Below, in pieces: positions 17,631 to 26,793 of a stretch of DNA of 64,000 nt (position 1 is its first letter; each line of letters opens with the position of its first letter). The notes under the pieces are model-generated. The model saw only the letters and a list, made by a program, of their open reading frames with translations, was not told the DNA's origin and did not search any database. Source of the DNA: Paracerasibacillus soli (GTDB taxonomy: Bacteria > Bacillota > Bacilli > Bacillales > Amphibacillaceae); NCBI RefSeq assembly GCF_034006335.1, contig NZ_JAWDIQ010000001.1, one strand, 5' to 3'. Both the position numbers and the translations under genes were made by a program.

Positions 17631-18566
17631 ATGGAACCGATTATCACGGTGAAGCAATTAAACAAAATGTATAAAAAAAGAAAAACTAAAGAAGTAATTC
17701 AAGCAGTTGACAATATTTCCTTTACAGTCCAAAAGGGAGAAATATTAGGGCTGCTGGGGCCAAATGGCGCTGGTAAAACGACAACAATTAAAATGATATG
17801 TGGTTTACTTGTACCGGATTCAGGCGAAATCACCATTAACGGGCTAGGGCAAAATGGAAGTCGGTTAAAATCACTTGAACATATCAGCGCCGTACTAGAA
17901 GGCAACCGAAATTTATATTGGCGTTTAACGGTGAGGGAAAACCTTGAATATTTTGCAGGTAATCGTGGTATGTCTCGAAAAGATGTGAAAGAGAATGTAG
18001 AGCAATTATTAACTTCCTTTCGACTAAAAGATAAGGAAAATGAACTTGTGAATCGATTGTCGCGTGGTATGCAACAAAAATTAGCAATCGCAGTCGCCAT
18101 GCTAGCTAATAGTGAAGTAATCTTACTAGATGAACCAACATTAGGATTAGACGTTGAAACAAGTTATGAAGTGCGTGAATTATTAAAGGAAATTGTGAAA
18201 AAGCATAATCGGACGATTATTATTAGCTCCCATGATATGGATGTTATCCAAGAAGTATGTGACCGAACGATTATTATTAATGGGGGAAAAGTTGTGACAG
18301 ATGATAAAGTGGAAAATTTATTAAAATTGTTTGATGTTCGTTCTTATACGATAACATTAGGTGCTTTACTTAGTGAAAAACAACAGTTGCTTTTAAAGGA
18401 AAAGTTTCCAGTTCACAAATATACTACTGATACAATGCAGCCAACTTTAAATGTGGACCTTTACCAAAGTGAAGCAATATATGATTTATTTCGATTGTTA
18501 CAAATGGAGCATACCCCAGTTGAAGCCATTGATCGTACAACGGTTAATTTGAGCAAGTATTTATGA
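17631..18566 (+). CDS. ABC-2 type transporter ATP-binding protein
   Basis: The 311-residue protein starts at ATG 17631, ten bases after GGGAGG. The motifs are complete: Walker A GPNGAGKTTTIKM, a Q-loop region near residue 90, the signature LSRGMQQKL, Walker B VILLDEPTLGLD, and the H-loop IISSHD. The 90-residue C-terminal extension after the ATPase core is usual for the CcmA/DrrA/NatA type of drug, lipid or sodium exporters. It forms an operon with the permease 24 bp downstream. Substrate not predictable. Confidence 0.9.
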   Translation: MEPIITVKQLNKMYKKRKTKEVIQAVDNISFTVQKGEILGLLGPNGAGKTTTIKMICGLLVPDSGEITINGLGQNGSRLKSLEHISAVLEGNRNLYWRLTVRENLEYFAGNRGMSRKDVKENVEQLLTSFRLKDKENELVNRLSRGMQQKLAIAVAMLANSEVILLDEPTLGLDVETSYEVRELLKEIVKKHNRTIIISSHDMDVIQEVCDRTIIINGGKVVTDDKVENLLKLFDVRSYTITLGALLSEKQQLLLKEKFPVHKYTTDTMQPTLNVDLYQSEAIYDLFRLLQMEHTPVEAIDRTTVNLSKYL

Positions 18567-18590
18567 AAATATTAAAGGGGGAAAATAACT

Positions 18591-19364
18591 ATGAAATGGT
18601 TTAATCTTTTACAGGCTAATGTACGCAAAGAATATATTGAATTGAAACGGTATTTACCAAATACACTTGCATATATCATTACATTTTATGTTATTTTTTT
18701 AGGGATGTTTGCTGGGATTCAAGTAATCGGTGATCCATCCACACAAGACGTAAACACCCAATATATGATTGTGAATTATATCTTTTGGTTTTTAGGAATG
18801 CTTGTCGTACAAAATATCGGTTGGGAAATTACGAATGAAGCGATGAGAGGAACATTGGAACAGCTTTATATGTCGCCGTTAGGAGTGTGGCGAATTATGG
18901 CATCTCGGTTAATTGCTACTACAGTTATCAACTTTTTCATCATGGTTGCCCTTCTTTATTTATCGATGTTAACAACTAATCAGTGGTTAAATGTAGATGT
19001 GATTTCCGTATTACCAATATTTATCTTAACATTATTTAGTATGTTTGGTGTAGGGCTGATGGTTGCTGGAATTTCAATTATATGGAAACAAGTGAATGCC
19101 TTTTTGCAAATATTACAGTTTATTATTGCCGGATTGACATTTGTTCCTTTATCTGTTGCACCTTATCTAGCGTATTTTCCATTTGTAAAAGGGGTTGATC
19201 TTGTTAGAGGTATTATGATTAACGGAACTCATATTTCTGAAATCGGAGCTGGAGAATTTGCTTTGTTAATCGGAAATGGAATTGTTTATTTTGCACTTGG
19301 TCTACTTATTTTTATTTCCTGTGAACGGTTTGCAATGAAAAAAGGATTGCTTGCACATTATTAA
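18591..19364 (+). CDS. ABC-2 type transporter permease
   Basis: The 257-residue protein has six predicted membrane helices with the ABC-2 layout: a cytoplasmic N-terminus, helix 1 at about 20-45, an amphipathic coupling segment with EITNEAMRGTLEQLYMSPL, a family hallmark, and helices through GAGEFALLIGNGIVYFALGLLIF. A GGGG/AAGG-type ribosome site lies 8-10 bases before the ATG. It is the membrane partner of the ATPase just upstream, forming a dimeric exporter. The frame is intact. Confidence 0.88.
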   Translation: MKWFNLLQANVRKEYIELKRYLPNTLAYIITFYVIFLGMFAGIQVIGDPSTQDVNTQYMIVNYIFWFLGMLVVQNIGWEITNEAMRGTLEQLYMSPLGVWRIMASRLIATTVINFFIMVALLYLSMLTTNQWLNVDVISVLPIFILTLFSMFGVGLMVAGISIIWKQVNAFLQILQFIIAGLTFVPLSVAPYLAYFPFVKGVDLVRGIMINGTHISEIGAGEFALLIGNGIVYFALGLLIFISCERFAMKKGLLAHY

Positions 19365-19470
19365 TTATCTTGTATGGGATAGATTGCTTTTGACAGCTGA
19401 AAATATGTAAAACATTCCTTTTTGGGGCATGTACACTAGAATTATTTCAATAAATGGGTACATGTCATAT

Positions 19471-19498
19471 ACACCCCTAAGATAAATGACATAGGTTA
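19471..19498 (+). promoter_or_regulatory. Candidate sigma-K promoter for the CotD-like gene
   Basis: AC (19471-19472), 17 bp, then CATAGGTTA (19490-19498) matches the mother-cell sigma-K pattern (AC, 16-17 bp, CATA-NNN-TA). The start codon is 36 bp downstream. Bacillus cotD is sigma-K dependent, which supports the reading. Confidence 0.45.
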
Positions 19499-19533
19499 TT
19501 AGTGACCTACAAAAGAAAGGGGAAATTATTATC

Positions 19534-19998
19534 ATGAGATGTTGTCGTCGTCATCCACAATGTGGTTGTAGAAAGCGAATCGTTTATCCTACGAAGTTTA
19601 ATTGCGTTGATGTTTGTACAGAGAGCGAAGTTGAGCACGTCCATCCATCACACACAACTGTAATGAAACATCATTTAGTAAAGAATACACATGTTTTTCC
19701 ACATTCGACTTCTGTAGTAAATACAACAAATAGTGTGAATCTATATGGAGGGTCGCCTCAAGTTCCGCGCCCACCGCGTCCAAATGTTCCAGGCCCTAGT
19801 CCATTTGTTGGAGGAGCAATGATGCCACCAATGGGTTCCGGTATGGGGTCAGCACCAGGCCAAGTAGCAGGAACAATGTCACCAGGAATGAATCAAGGCA
19901 TGGGTATGGGAATGAATCCAGGTCAAGTCGCAGGTGTTACTTCACCAAACATGGGTACAGGAATGCAAAATTGGAACCAAGGCGGCAAATGGTGCTAA
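19534..19998 (+). CDS. cotD: CotD-like inner spore coat protein with Gly/Met/Pro-rich tail
   Basis: The N-terminal 75 residues match the CotD pattern: a Cys/Arg/His-rich start (RCCRRHPQCGCRKR), PTKFNC, then EVEHVHPSHTTVMKHH and NTHVFPHSTS, a spaced His motif found in CotD proteins. The C-terminal 75 residues are low complexity, with PRPPRPNVPGP and the repeated block PGQVAG-(T/V)-(M/T)-SP-x-MN-x-GMG. Bacillus CotD is only about 75 residues, so the tail is an addition, seen in other genera. The protein is a mother-cell product cross-linked into the coat. A candidate sigma-K promoter and a clear terminator bracket it as a single gene. Confidence 0.8.
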   Translation: MRCCRRHPQCGCRKRIVYPTKFNCVDVCTESEVEHVHPSHTTVMKHHLVKNTHVFPHSTSVVNTTNSVNLYGGSPQVPRPPRPNVPGPSPFVGGAMMPPMGSGMGSAPGQVAGTMSPGMNQGMGMGMNPGQVAGVTSPNMGTGMQNWNQGGKWC

Positions 19999-20011
19999 AA
20001 CAATGAAGGGA

Positions 20012-20046
20012 AGAGCTGGAGGTTAGAATCTCCAGCTCTATTCATT
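20012..20046 (+). terminator. Terminator of the CotD-like gene
   Basis: AGAGCTGGAG (20012-20021) pairs perfectly with CTCCAGCTCT (20030-20039), followed by ATTCATTTT, 13 bp after the stop. Confidence 0.75.
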
Positions 20047-20298
20047 TTACGACAGCGGACAATCCTGCGTGAGGTTTTCTGAGAACTTGCTTGTGGATGA
20101 TTTTTGATTATTTTACTTCCATTCTAAATAACAGCGTGCAACACAAAAATAATCAGATGTGATTGGAAGACCCACTTAGAAACATTACATAGGTGAAATT
20201 GTGGTACAAATCATGCTAAGCTAGTAATGAAGGCTTCATTTCTCATATGTGACAGCAATATTACGTTTTAGATTTTTATAAAAAGGGAATGAACATGA

Positions 20299-20852
20299 TT
20301 GAAAATATTAACTGTAACAGGATATAAACCAATGGAATTAGGTATATTTAAAGAGGATGATCCACGAGTTGTGTTTATCAAATATGCATTAAGAAAACGC
20401 CTGTTTCATATGTTGAAGAAGGGCTCGAATGGATCATCATATCAGGGCAAATGGGCATAGAAATGTGGACTGCTCAGGTAGTGCTTGATTTACAAGATGA
20501 ATATGATATCAAATTAGGTATCTTCCCTCCGTTTGAGAACCAGGAAAGCCGTTGGCCAGAGCCAATTCAATTTACCTATCAAGAACTTTTAATGTGTGCT
20601 GATTTTTATGAACCTATTTATAAGGGAGAGTATAAAGGAGGCTATCAATTCAAGGCGAAAAATCTTTGGTTTATAGAAAAAAGTGATGCTTGTTTATTAT
20701 TAATTGACGATGAATATCCTGGTAGCGTTCGCTTCTTTTATGAAGAGGCAAAAAAAGGAGAAAACTATCCAATTTATACGATCACACCGATGGATTTAGA
20801 CGATGCTGTAACTGAAATGCAAATGGATGATCCGAACTATTGGACTTCCTAA
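20299..20852 (+). CDS. ypsA: YpsA/DUF1273 family protein (SLOG superfamily, single frameshift)
   Basis: The rebuilt 184-residue protein starts at TTG 20299: MKILTVTGYKPMELGIFKED, then after a missing base near 20413-20414, EEGLEWIIISGQMGIEMWTAQ. Both the TGYKP-x-ELG-x-F start and the ISGQ-x-G-(V/I)-E-x-W motif define the YpsA family, which has the SLOG nucleotide-binding fold. Later FEKSDACLLLIDDE and YPIYTITPMDLDD also match. In Bacillus, YpsA affects cell division when overproduced; the ligand is unknown. Monocistronic here. The break is likely a sequencing error. Confidence 0.85.
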
Positions 20853-20898
20853 TTTAAAAATATAGTAGAATTTGAATTGTAGGCTAACGAAGTGAAGG

Positions 20899-20942
20899 AA
20901 GCCACAACTGCATCTCGTATTAATTCTTGCAGTAGTGGCCTA
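20899..20942. other. Stem-loop between convergent genes
   Basis: AGCCACAACTGCA (20900-20912) pairs with TGCAGTAGTGGCC (20928-20940) with one mismatch and one G-U. It lies between the ypsA stop and the minus-strand DUF1906 stop. No T run follows on either strand, so a terminator role is doubtful. Confidence 0.4.
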
Positions 20943-20967
20943 AGCAATTAATCGAAGTTGGCGTTTA

Positions 20968-21891
20968 TCACCATAGAAAGTCTAGTAATTCATCTTGAAA
21001 TAAGTTTGTATCAATGGTACATTTTTTAGCTTCAATTGCATACTGCCAACCAAAAACTTTAGCTTTTTCTGGGCCTTGAGGGTCAAATTTAGGAGCGTTT
21101 TCTTTTGAAGTAATTTTTTCTTGTGGGTGAGCTGTCCAAATTAAATATTCTTTTTGGATGTCTTCTTGCATATTTTGAAATGCCGCTAGTAATTCGCTAT
21201 CTTTATCAAAAACACCATATATTGCAGGTTCATATGGGAATCTGCCAACGTCTCATACCATCCTTCTAAAAAAGCAGTATTAACCGGGTAATCTGGTTCA
21301 TATATCGGCAAAAATTGCGACGCCTTCCGGGATACCTAGTTCTTTTGCAAGTTTTATTGCTTGTTTAGCGTGGTCAATGCCTTGCTTTTTACCTGTGACA
21401 TCTGACACATGGTTATAGATTACGAGAATCTTTACGTTTTCATCATGTAAAAATTCCACTTCTTCTTTAGTTAATCCGGTAGACACCCCTTCATTATCCC
21501 CGAGGTAGCGACCGAAGACCTTTGGCTTTCCAAAATGTTCCACAACACAGGCTAATAATTCATCATTTGCAACCTCTGCAGAGTCAACACCCCAATGGAC
21601 CTTTTGTTCTTCTTTATTTTTATCTTTTTTGCCCTTGTCTTGACTCTTATCTTTATCTTTACCTTTATCATTGCTCTTATTTTCATCTTTATCTTTATCG
21701 TTTTGCTGCTCAGAGTCTTTGTTATTGTCATTATCTTTGCCATCGTCTTTTTCAGTTACAGGTGGATCTTTTGATACTTCATGTTGATCAAAAATGATGA
21801 CGATAAATAGAGTGAATATAACAGTTGCAAACCCAATCATGAGTATGATCCAACTTTGTTTTAAAAAATTGATTGCAATCCCCCCCTTCAT
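20968..21891 (-). CDS. Membrane-anchored DUF1906 (glycoside hydrolase-like) protein, two frameshifts
   Basis: The N-terminal signal anchor at residues 8-32 (SWIILMIGFATVIFTLFIVII) is followed by a linker of about 60 residues made almost only of Lys, Asp, Glu, Asn and Gln. The rest is a DUF1906 domain of the Rv2525c/GH25-like barrel fold: WGVDSAEVA, FGRYLGDNEGVSTGLT, ILVIYNHVSDV, then after an extra base near 21299-21305, EPDYPVNTAFLEGWYETL. After a second slip near 21238-21243 it continues with YEPAIYGVFDKDSELLAAF and ends in KVFGWQYA. It is predicted to sit outside the membrane and act on, or bind, wall polysaccharide. The charged linker probably spans the wall. Substrate unproven. Confidence 0.75.
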
Positions 21892-22020
21892 ACCACATAA
21901 TGCAGTATATTGAAAAAATGGGAAGGTGTGTCAGCATATACTACTAAAAATAGAAATTGAGTCATATAGTTAATAGATATAATGAAACAAGGTGAGAGAT
22001 AAGGGGGTACTTCCTTGAAC

Positions 22021-22302
22021 TTAAGAAGCGTGATAATCATTTTTTAAATCAGCCATTACTTGGGCTAAAGCAGATATGAGAATGGCTATCGCTGATCCAA
22101 TAAATAGATATGCAGCAAAATAATCAAGACCTGTGCCATCCCAATTATTTTGGAAGAGTGACAAGCCAATTAAAGTGATGCCAGTTAATGCTCCTAATAT
22201 TGGCGCAAGATAACGAATAATGAATCGCCTTTTTCGAAAAATAATGGTCCAACTTAACATGATAATAAAAATAACTCCAGCATACATAAAAAAGTTCTGC
22301 AT
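22021..22302 (-). CDS. Small membrane protein with three to four helices
   Basis: The start is ATG 22302 (MQNFFMYAGVIF), chosen because GGAGGAG lies seven bases upstream; an earlier in-frame ATG has no ribosome site. The 93-residue product has hydrophobic helices at about 6-22, 36-53 and 62-82 and a charged end (DLKNDYHAS). It is similar in size to YesK-type Bacillus membrane proteins, but I cannot assign a family. It lies upstream of the DUF1906 gene on the same strand, 130 bp away. Confidence 0.6.
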   Translation of the reverse strand: MQNFFMYAGVIFIIMLSWTIIFRKRRFIIRYLAPILGALTGITLIGLSLFQNNWDGTGLDYFAAYLFIGSAIAILISALAQVMADLKNDYHAS

Positions 22303-22767
22303 TTTTACTCCTCCCTCCATAAATTTTAGATTTCTAAAATAGTGCTGATTCTCTCTGTTAATATGAAACTATTAGGTAGAAGTAAAAGAATCATAATCTT
22401 GATGTAAGTAGGCAAAGTTGGTAATGCTAATGCTTTTAACGAAAAATTAGAAAGTGCTTTCAAAAGTAAAATAATGTTGTATGATTGTTGTAAAGTAAAA
22501 GATGATTGGAACGATAACATTTTTTAAGAGCCTGTCGAATATCAAGCGCTAATATCATCATAGCAAAGATTAGAATAAAGAGAAAATCTAGTTCAGAAGC
22601 TCAGTGTTTAAAAAGTATTAGCTGTACAGCTAAGCCCCTATCTTCATTTCATTGATAAATTAACTTTTATGCTTACATGAATTGACCGACCTCAAACTTA
22701 TAATAAATAAAGTAAAATTTCGTGCAGTGAGGAGTGGGGCATACAGTCTGCGATAAAATATGAAAGG
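22303..22767. other. 465-bp region without a supported gene
   Basis: A 64-codon minus-strand frame at 22326-22520 is leucine-rich but has no ribosome site and a composition typical of chance AT-rich sequence. No terminator or strong promoter is visible. Confidence 0.4.
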
Positions 22768-23154
22768 ATGATAATATTGAGAGAAAAAAATAGTGAGCGA
22801 GAAGATGATTCTGAAATTTCCGCTAGCTTGCAGTATACGGACCATATGACAGCCATTATTCGTCAGGCTGAAGCAGATGGACATTTTACTGATTTACCTG
22901 GAAAGGGAAAGCCACTAAACTTAGGAAGAGAATATATGAACCCATCAGAAGCACAATTGTATAAAACGATGAAGGATAACCATGTTTTGCCACGTTGGGT
23001 TGAAGTGGGAAAAGAAATAGAGCAATTAATAAATGACTTGGAAGGACTGGAAGGTAAAGAAATGCAAAGAAAGTTGAAACAAATAAACAAAAAGATAAAG
23101 GAATATAACGGAATATGTCCACCTATGTTGCAAAAAAATAAAATACATAGATGA
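22768..23154 (+). CDS. DUF1992 (DnaJC28-like conserved domain) protein
   Basis: The 128-residue protein contains the DUF1992 signature: a short helix DHMTAIIRQAEADG, then FTDLPGKGKPLNLGREY, followed by MKDNHVLPRWVEVGKEIEQLI and a charged helical tail. The motif F-x-x-LPGKGKPL is diagnostic. Bacterial members are small, cytoplasmic and of unknown function; the human relative is DNAJC28. AAAGGA precedes; a TTG nine bases inside (22777, LREKNSERED) has better spacing and may be the true start. It is just upstream of the T-box leader of argS. Confidence 0.75.
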   Translation: MIILREKNSEREDDSEISASLQYTDHMTAIIRQAEADGHFTDLPGKGKPLNLGREYMNPSEAQLYKTMKDNHVLPRWVEVGKEIEQLINDLEGLEGKEMQRKLKQINKKIKEYNGICPPMLQKNKIHR

Positions 23155-23194
23155 AAAATATGTGGCAATATGATACACTAATCTAAATTAATTG

Positions 23195-23443
23195 TGAATC
23201 CTGTGATGAAGAAGTAGTAGTGAAGAAAAGTCTTAAGCGAGTTAGGGACGGTGTAAGCCTAATGACATCTTCATAACGAAGCGCACTTCAGAGGAGCAAC
23301 CTGAAATAGAAGTAGGGTTTAGCCGGTTCAGCCGTTATCGTATCAAGTAACAATCCGGATAGATTTTAGATTTATCCAGGATTGTATAATCAGAGTGGTA
23401 CCGTGGGAAAAGTCCGCCTCTATCGTAGAGGCGGGGTTTTTTT
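23195..23443 (+). promoter_or_regulatory. T-box leader controlling arginyl-tRNA synthetase
   Basis: Elements appear in order. Stem I contains GAAGTAGTAGTGAA and an AG-bulge-like GACGGTGTAAGCC. A candidate CGC (Arg) specifier triplet lies at 23282-23284 inside GAAG-CGC-ACTTCAGAGGAGC. A stem III is formed by CAATCCGGATA and TTATCCAGGATTG. The conserved antiterminator T-box AGAGTGGTACCGTGGGAA follows at 23392-23409. Finally a terminator stem CCGCCTCTA-TCG-TAGAGGCGG (23414-23434) leads into T7. Uncharged tRNA-Arg binding would favour the antiterminator and turn on argS. The specifier triplet is my best reading, not certain. Confidence 0.9.
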
Positions 23444-23519
23444 AATGTTTCAGTTTAACACATAAGAACGACTAGAATGATAAGGAATGGTAATTCACAA
23501 TAAAGAGGAGGAAAAATAC

Positions 23520-25231
23520 GTGAATATAGGTAAAGCTTTTGCTAGGGAAATCGAAAAACATGTAGAACATGTACTATCTATGACAGAAATAGAAGCAATG
23601 ATTGAACAACCAAAATATGACGAACAGGGAGATATCGCCTTTCCATGTTTTCGTTTAGCTAAACACTTCAAGAAATCACCAGTACAAATCGCGGAGCAAA
23701 TAGCCGCTAAATTAGAACATCCGTTGTATGAAAAAATTATCGCTGTTGGTCCTTATATCAATGGATTTTTGGATAAAAAATCTTATAGTAAACAAATTGT
23801 CCAACAAATTATCAATGAGAAAGATCATTATGGCTCTAAAACAATAGGGAACGGGCAAACAATAACGATTGACTTTTCCTCACCGAATATCGCGAAGCCA
23901 TTTTCAATGGGACACTTGCGTTCAACAGTAATTGGTAATTCACTAACACATATTGCCAAAAAGTGCGGATTTGAAGTCGTAAAAATTAATCATTTAGGTG
24001 ACTGGGGTACACAATTTGGAAAGCTCATTACGGCCTATAAATTATGGGGATCCGAGACAAGTGTGCAGGAGAATCCAATTCCTGTACTACTAGATTTATA
24101 TGTGAAATTTCATGAAGAAGCAGATGAAAACGATGCTTTAAATCAAGAAGCACGTGCCTGGTTTAAAAAATTGGAAGATGGAGATAAAGAAGCAACGGCT
24201 CTTTGGCAATGGTTTCGTGATGAATCCCTCAAAGCTTTTTCAAAAATTTATGATTTGTTAGATGTATCGTTTGATTCTTATCATGGTGAGGCATTTTATA
24301 ATGATAAAATGGATGAAACGGTTGACGTATTAAATGAAAAGGGGCTATTAACTTTATCGGAAGGGGCAGAAGTTGTAAAACTTGCTGAACTAGACATGCC
24401 ACCATGTTTAATCCGTAAGTCTGATGGGGCAACTTTGTATGCAACACGAGATTTAACAGCTGCGCGATATCGTCAAGCAACATATCATTTTTCGAAGGCT
24501 ATCTATGTTGTTGGTCAGGAACAAACCGTTCATTTCAGACAGTTTTTTTCAGTTTTAGAAAAAGCAGGGTATCAATGGGCAAAGCACATGGTGCATGTTC
24601 CTTTTGGATTTATCTTAAAAGACGGTAAAAAGATGTCTACGAGAAAAGGGAAAGTTGTATTATTAGAAGATGTATTACAAGAGGCAATCTCCCTAGCTAA
24701 ACGGAATATAGAAGAGAAAAATCCGACAATAGAAAATAAGGAAGCTGTTGCGGAAGCAGTTGGTGTCGGAGCTGTCATTTATCACGATTTAAAAAATGAG
24801 CGAATGAATCATGTGGAATTTAGCTTAGAAGAGATGTTAAAAGTAGAAGGAAGAACAGGACCATATGTACAGTATACACATGCACGTGCTTGTTCTATTT
24901 TGAGAAAAGCTACTGATTTTAATAATGATGTGTTACAAAAATATCGTCTTGGAGATGAACCAGGATTGTCTGATTCGTATAGTTGGCATGTCATTAAACA
25001 TCTGCGTGATTTTCCACATGTAGTACAACGTGCATTTGATGATTTAGAACCATCACTAATTGCGAGATATGTATTTGAACTCGCACAAGATTTCAATAAA
25101 TATTATAGCCACGTCAAAGTGTTAACAAATGATGCAGAACGTACCGCTAGATTGAGCTTAGTTTACACCGTTACTGTCGTATTAAAAGAAGGATTACGCT
25201 TGCTTGGCATAAAAGCACAGAAAGTATGTAA
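23520..25231 (+). CDS. argS: Arginyl-tRNA synthetase, ArgS2-like lineage (3'-terminal frameshift)
   Basis: The GTG start at 23520 follows GAGGAGG by eight bases. The class I motifs are a HIGH variant in SMGHLRSTVIGNSL and a KMSKS variant GKKMSTRKGKVVLLEDVL. The C-terminal anticodon-binding DALR domain is complete (GPYVQYTHARACSILRKA). The body (FSSPNIAKPFSMGH, INHLGDWGTQFGKL) is unlike the usual Bacillus ArgS and resembles the second ArgRS (ArgS2) known from the B. cereus group. Near 25218 one missing C turns the expected ending GIKAPESM-stop (TAA 25229-25231) into read-through to the IS. The T-box supports arginine-responsive expression. It charges tRNA-Arg. Confidence 0.92.
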
Positions 25232-25232
25232 T

Positions 25233-26731
25233 GGGGTCAGACCCATTGGTCTTGCATGCATGGATAAAAATACCATAAGTTGAAAAAATGAACATTTTTA
25301 TTTACAGAAATAAAAAAAGCTCCTATTGTAGAAGAGACCATACTTGTTCCCAAATCTTCTACAAAGGAACAACCAATGAATAAAAGTATAGGTCATAAAC
25401 AGTTAATAAGTCAAAGTTTATCCATTTTACCTACAGAATCTTTTTCATGTCCATTGCTGAATTATGGCTATGACAAGCTTTCTGTGGATGCATTAATGAA
25501 GATTTTTGTGGCTGCACAACTAGACAACTGGCAATCTTATGAGGAAATGGAAGAAAAGCTTCGTGCTAACCCTGAGTTTTGCCAATCGATCAACCTTCCA
25601 AGTATAAGTGGCGCGCAATTAAGCCGTAGAATTAATGATTTACCAACTGAGCATGCACAAGCGCTTTTTCAAAGCGTAGTACATAAAATTCAGGAGCTAA
25701 CAAAGAACCATAAAGGAATAAACCCTGAATTAGGACGTTTAAAGATTATTGATTCCACGCATATCAAGCTCCCACCAGAGCTCTGCGATTGGGCATTCGT
25801 CACCAAAGGATGGAATGTGGTGAAAATGCACACACGTATCGTTGTCGTTTCAGAGGATATTCATTATCCTGATAAAATTGTTCCTTCTACGGGGAATGTC
25901 GCGGATGTTGAAACACCACATTTACTTGTAGAAGAAGACGATGCAACGTACTTAATGGATGGGGATATCCATCCAAAAAAAACCTAAACGCGTGGCAGAA
26001 TCAAGATATACTTTTCGTTGTTCGGATTAGAAACACCATGAAAGTTGAACCTATTGAAACCTATGAAATCACTCATCCAGACGTAATTAGGGATGCAAAA
26101 GTTACATATACTCGTGCGGAACAGCCGATTCGTTTAGTTGAATTTTTAGATGAGGAAAACAGACTTTATCGGTTAATGACGACGAGATGGGATTTATCGG
26201 CAGAACAAATAATGGAGCTATATCGCTGCCGTTGGATGATTGAAACCTTCTTCAAATGGGTAAAACAACATTTAAAATTGGTTAAGATTTGGAGTACAAA
26301 ACCACAAGGAATGTGGAATCAAATGTTCATTGCCATGGCGGCGTATGGATTAGCCCTAATCTTACAATTACAATTGAAAAGTCCAAGAAATCTATGGCGA
26401 TTTTTAAGGTTAATGCGAATCTACTTGTATAAAACGTATGATGAATTTATGAAAGAATTACATCACAAAAAGTCCAGAACATCCCGCGGACGACAGAAGG
26501 TCCCAATACCGAGTAAAAGGGAGGTAGAGTTTTTAGGGGACGTCGCGATTATCAAGCCACAAAAGAAAAAATAACAAGTAAACTTTCAAAAAATAAATAT
26601 GTAAAAAAATGGGAACAAGGTCTTTAATAAGCCCTCATCCCCCTTTTTTATTCAAACAATAAACCGAACTGTAAAATTATTACATGTCTTACATAAGGTT
26701 ACATTCGTGCAAGGCCTATGGGTCAGACCCC
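25233..26731 (+). mobile_element. IS4-family insertion sequence immediately after argS
   Basis: The terminal inverted repeats are imperfect over about 26 bp: the left end opens with GGGGTCAGACCCATTGG and the right end, read inward, with GGGGTCTGACCCATAGG, both continuing to CTTGCA. The length is 1499 bp, with one transposase gene inside. The left tip begins two bases after the argS stop codon. I see no clear target duplication (left flank GTATGTAAT, right flank TTTTTGTGA). The tip itself (GGGTCAGACCC plus T run at the right end) can form a hairpin and may act as a terminator. Confidence 0.82.
25376..26574 (+). CDS. IS4-family transposase (single frameshift at an A8 run)
   Basis: The N-terminal part (SGAQLSRRINDLP) and KIIDSTHIKLP, with the first catalytic Asp, are followed by HTRIVV and PSTGNVADVE (second Asp). 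The frame breaks at the A8 run 25976-25983. In the other register it continues as KNLNAWQNQDILFVVRIRN-TMK. The C-terminal part carries the YREK-like motif YRCRWMIETFFKWVKQHLKL with the catalytic Glu, as in DDE transposases of the IS4 family. The total, about 400 residues, is typical. The break may be a sequencing error or a natural slippage site. Confidence 0.88.
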
Positions 26732-26793
26732 TTTTTGTGAATCCCTTTTCTCCGCTTTTGCATAGTATATTGAAAAAGCGATGTGAAGGGTGA

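Noticed and set aside
21522..21797. Plus-strand Tyr/Leu-rich frame
   Set aside because: It is the antisense shadow of the Lys/Asp linker of the DUF1906 protein, whose repetitive codons keep other frames open.
22326..22520. Leucine-rich 64-codon minus-strand frame
   Set aside because: No ribosome site and no recognisable domain; likely chance.
25233..26731. GGGGTCAGACCC sequences as REP elements with a RAYT transposase
   Set aside because: The two copies are the terminal inverted repeats of an IS4-family element with a DDE transposase; no Y1-type (HUH) transposase is present.
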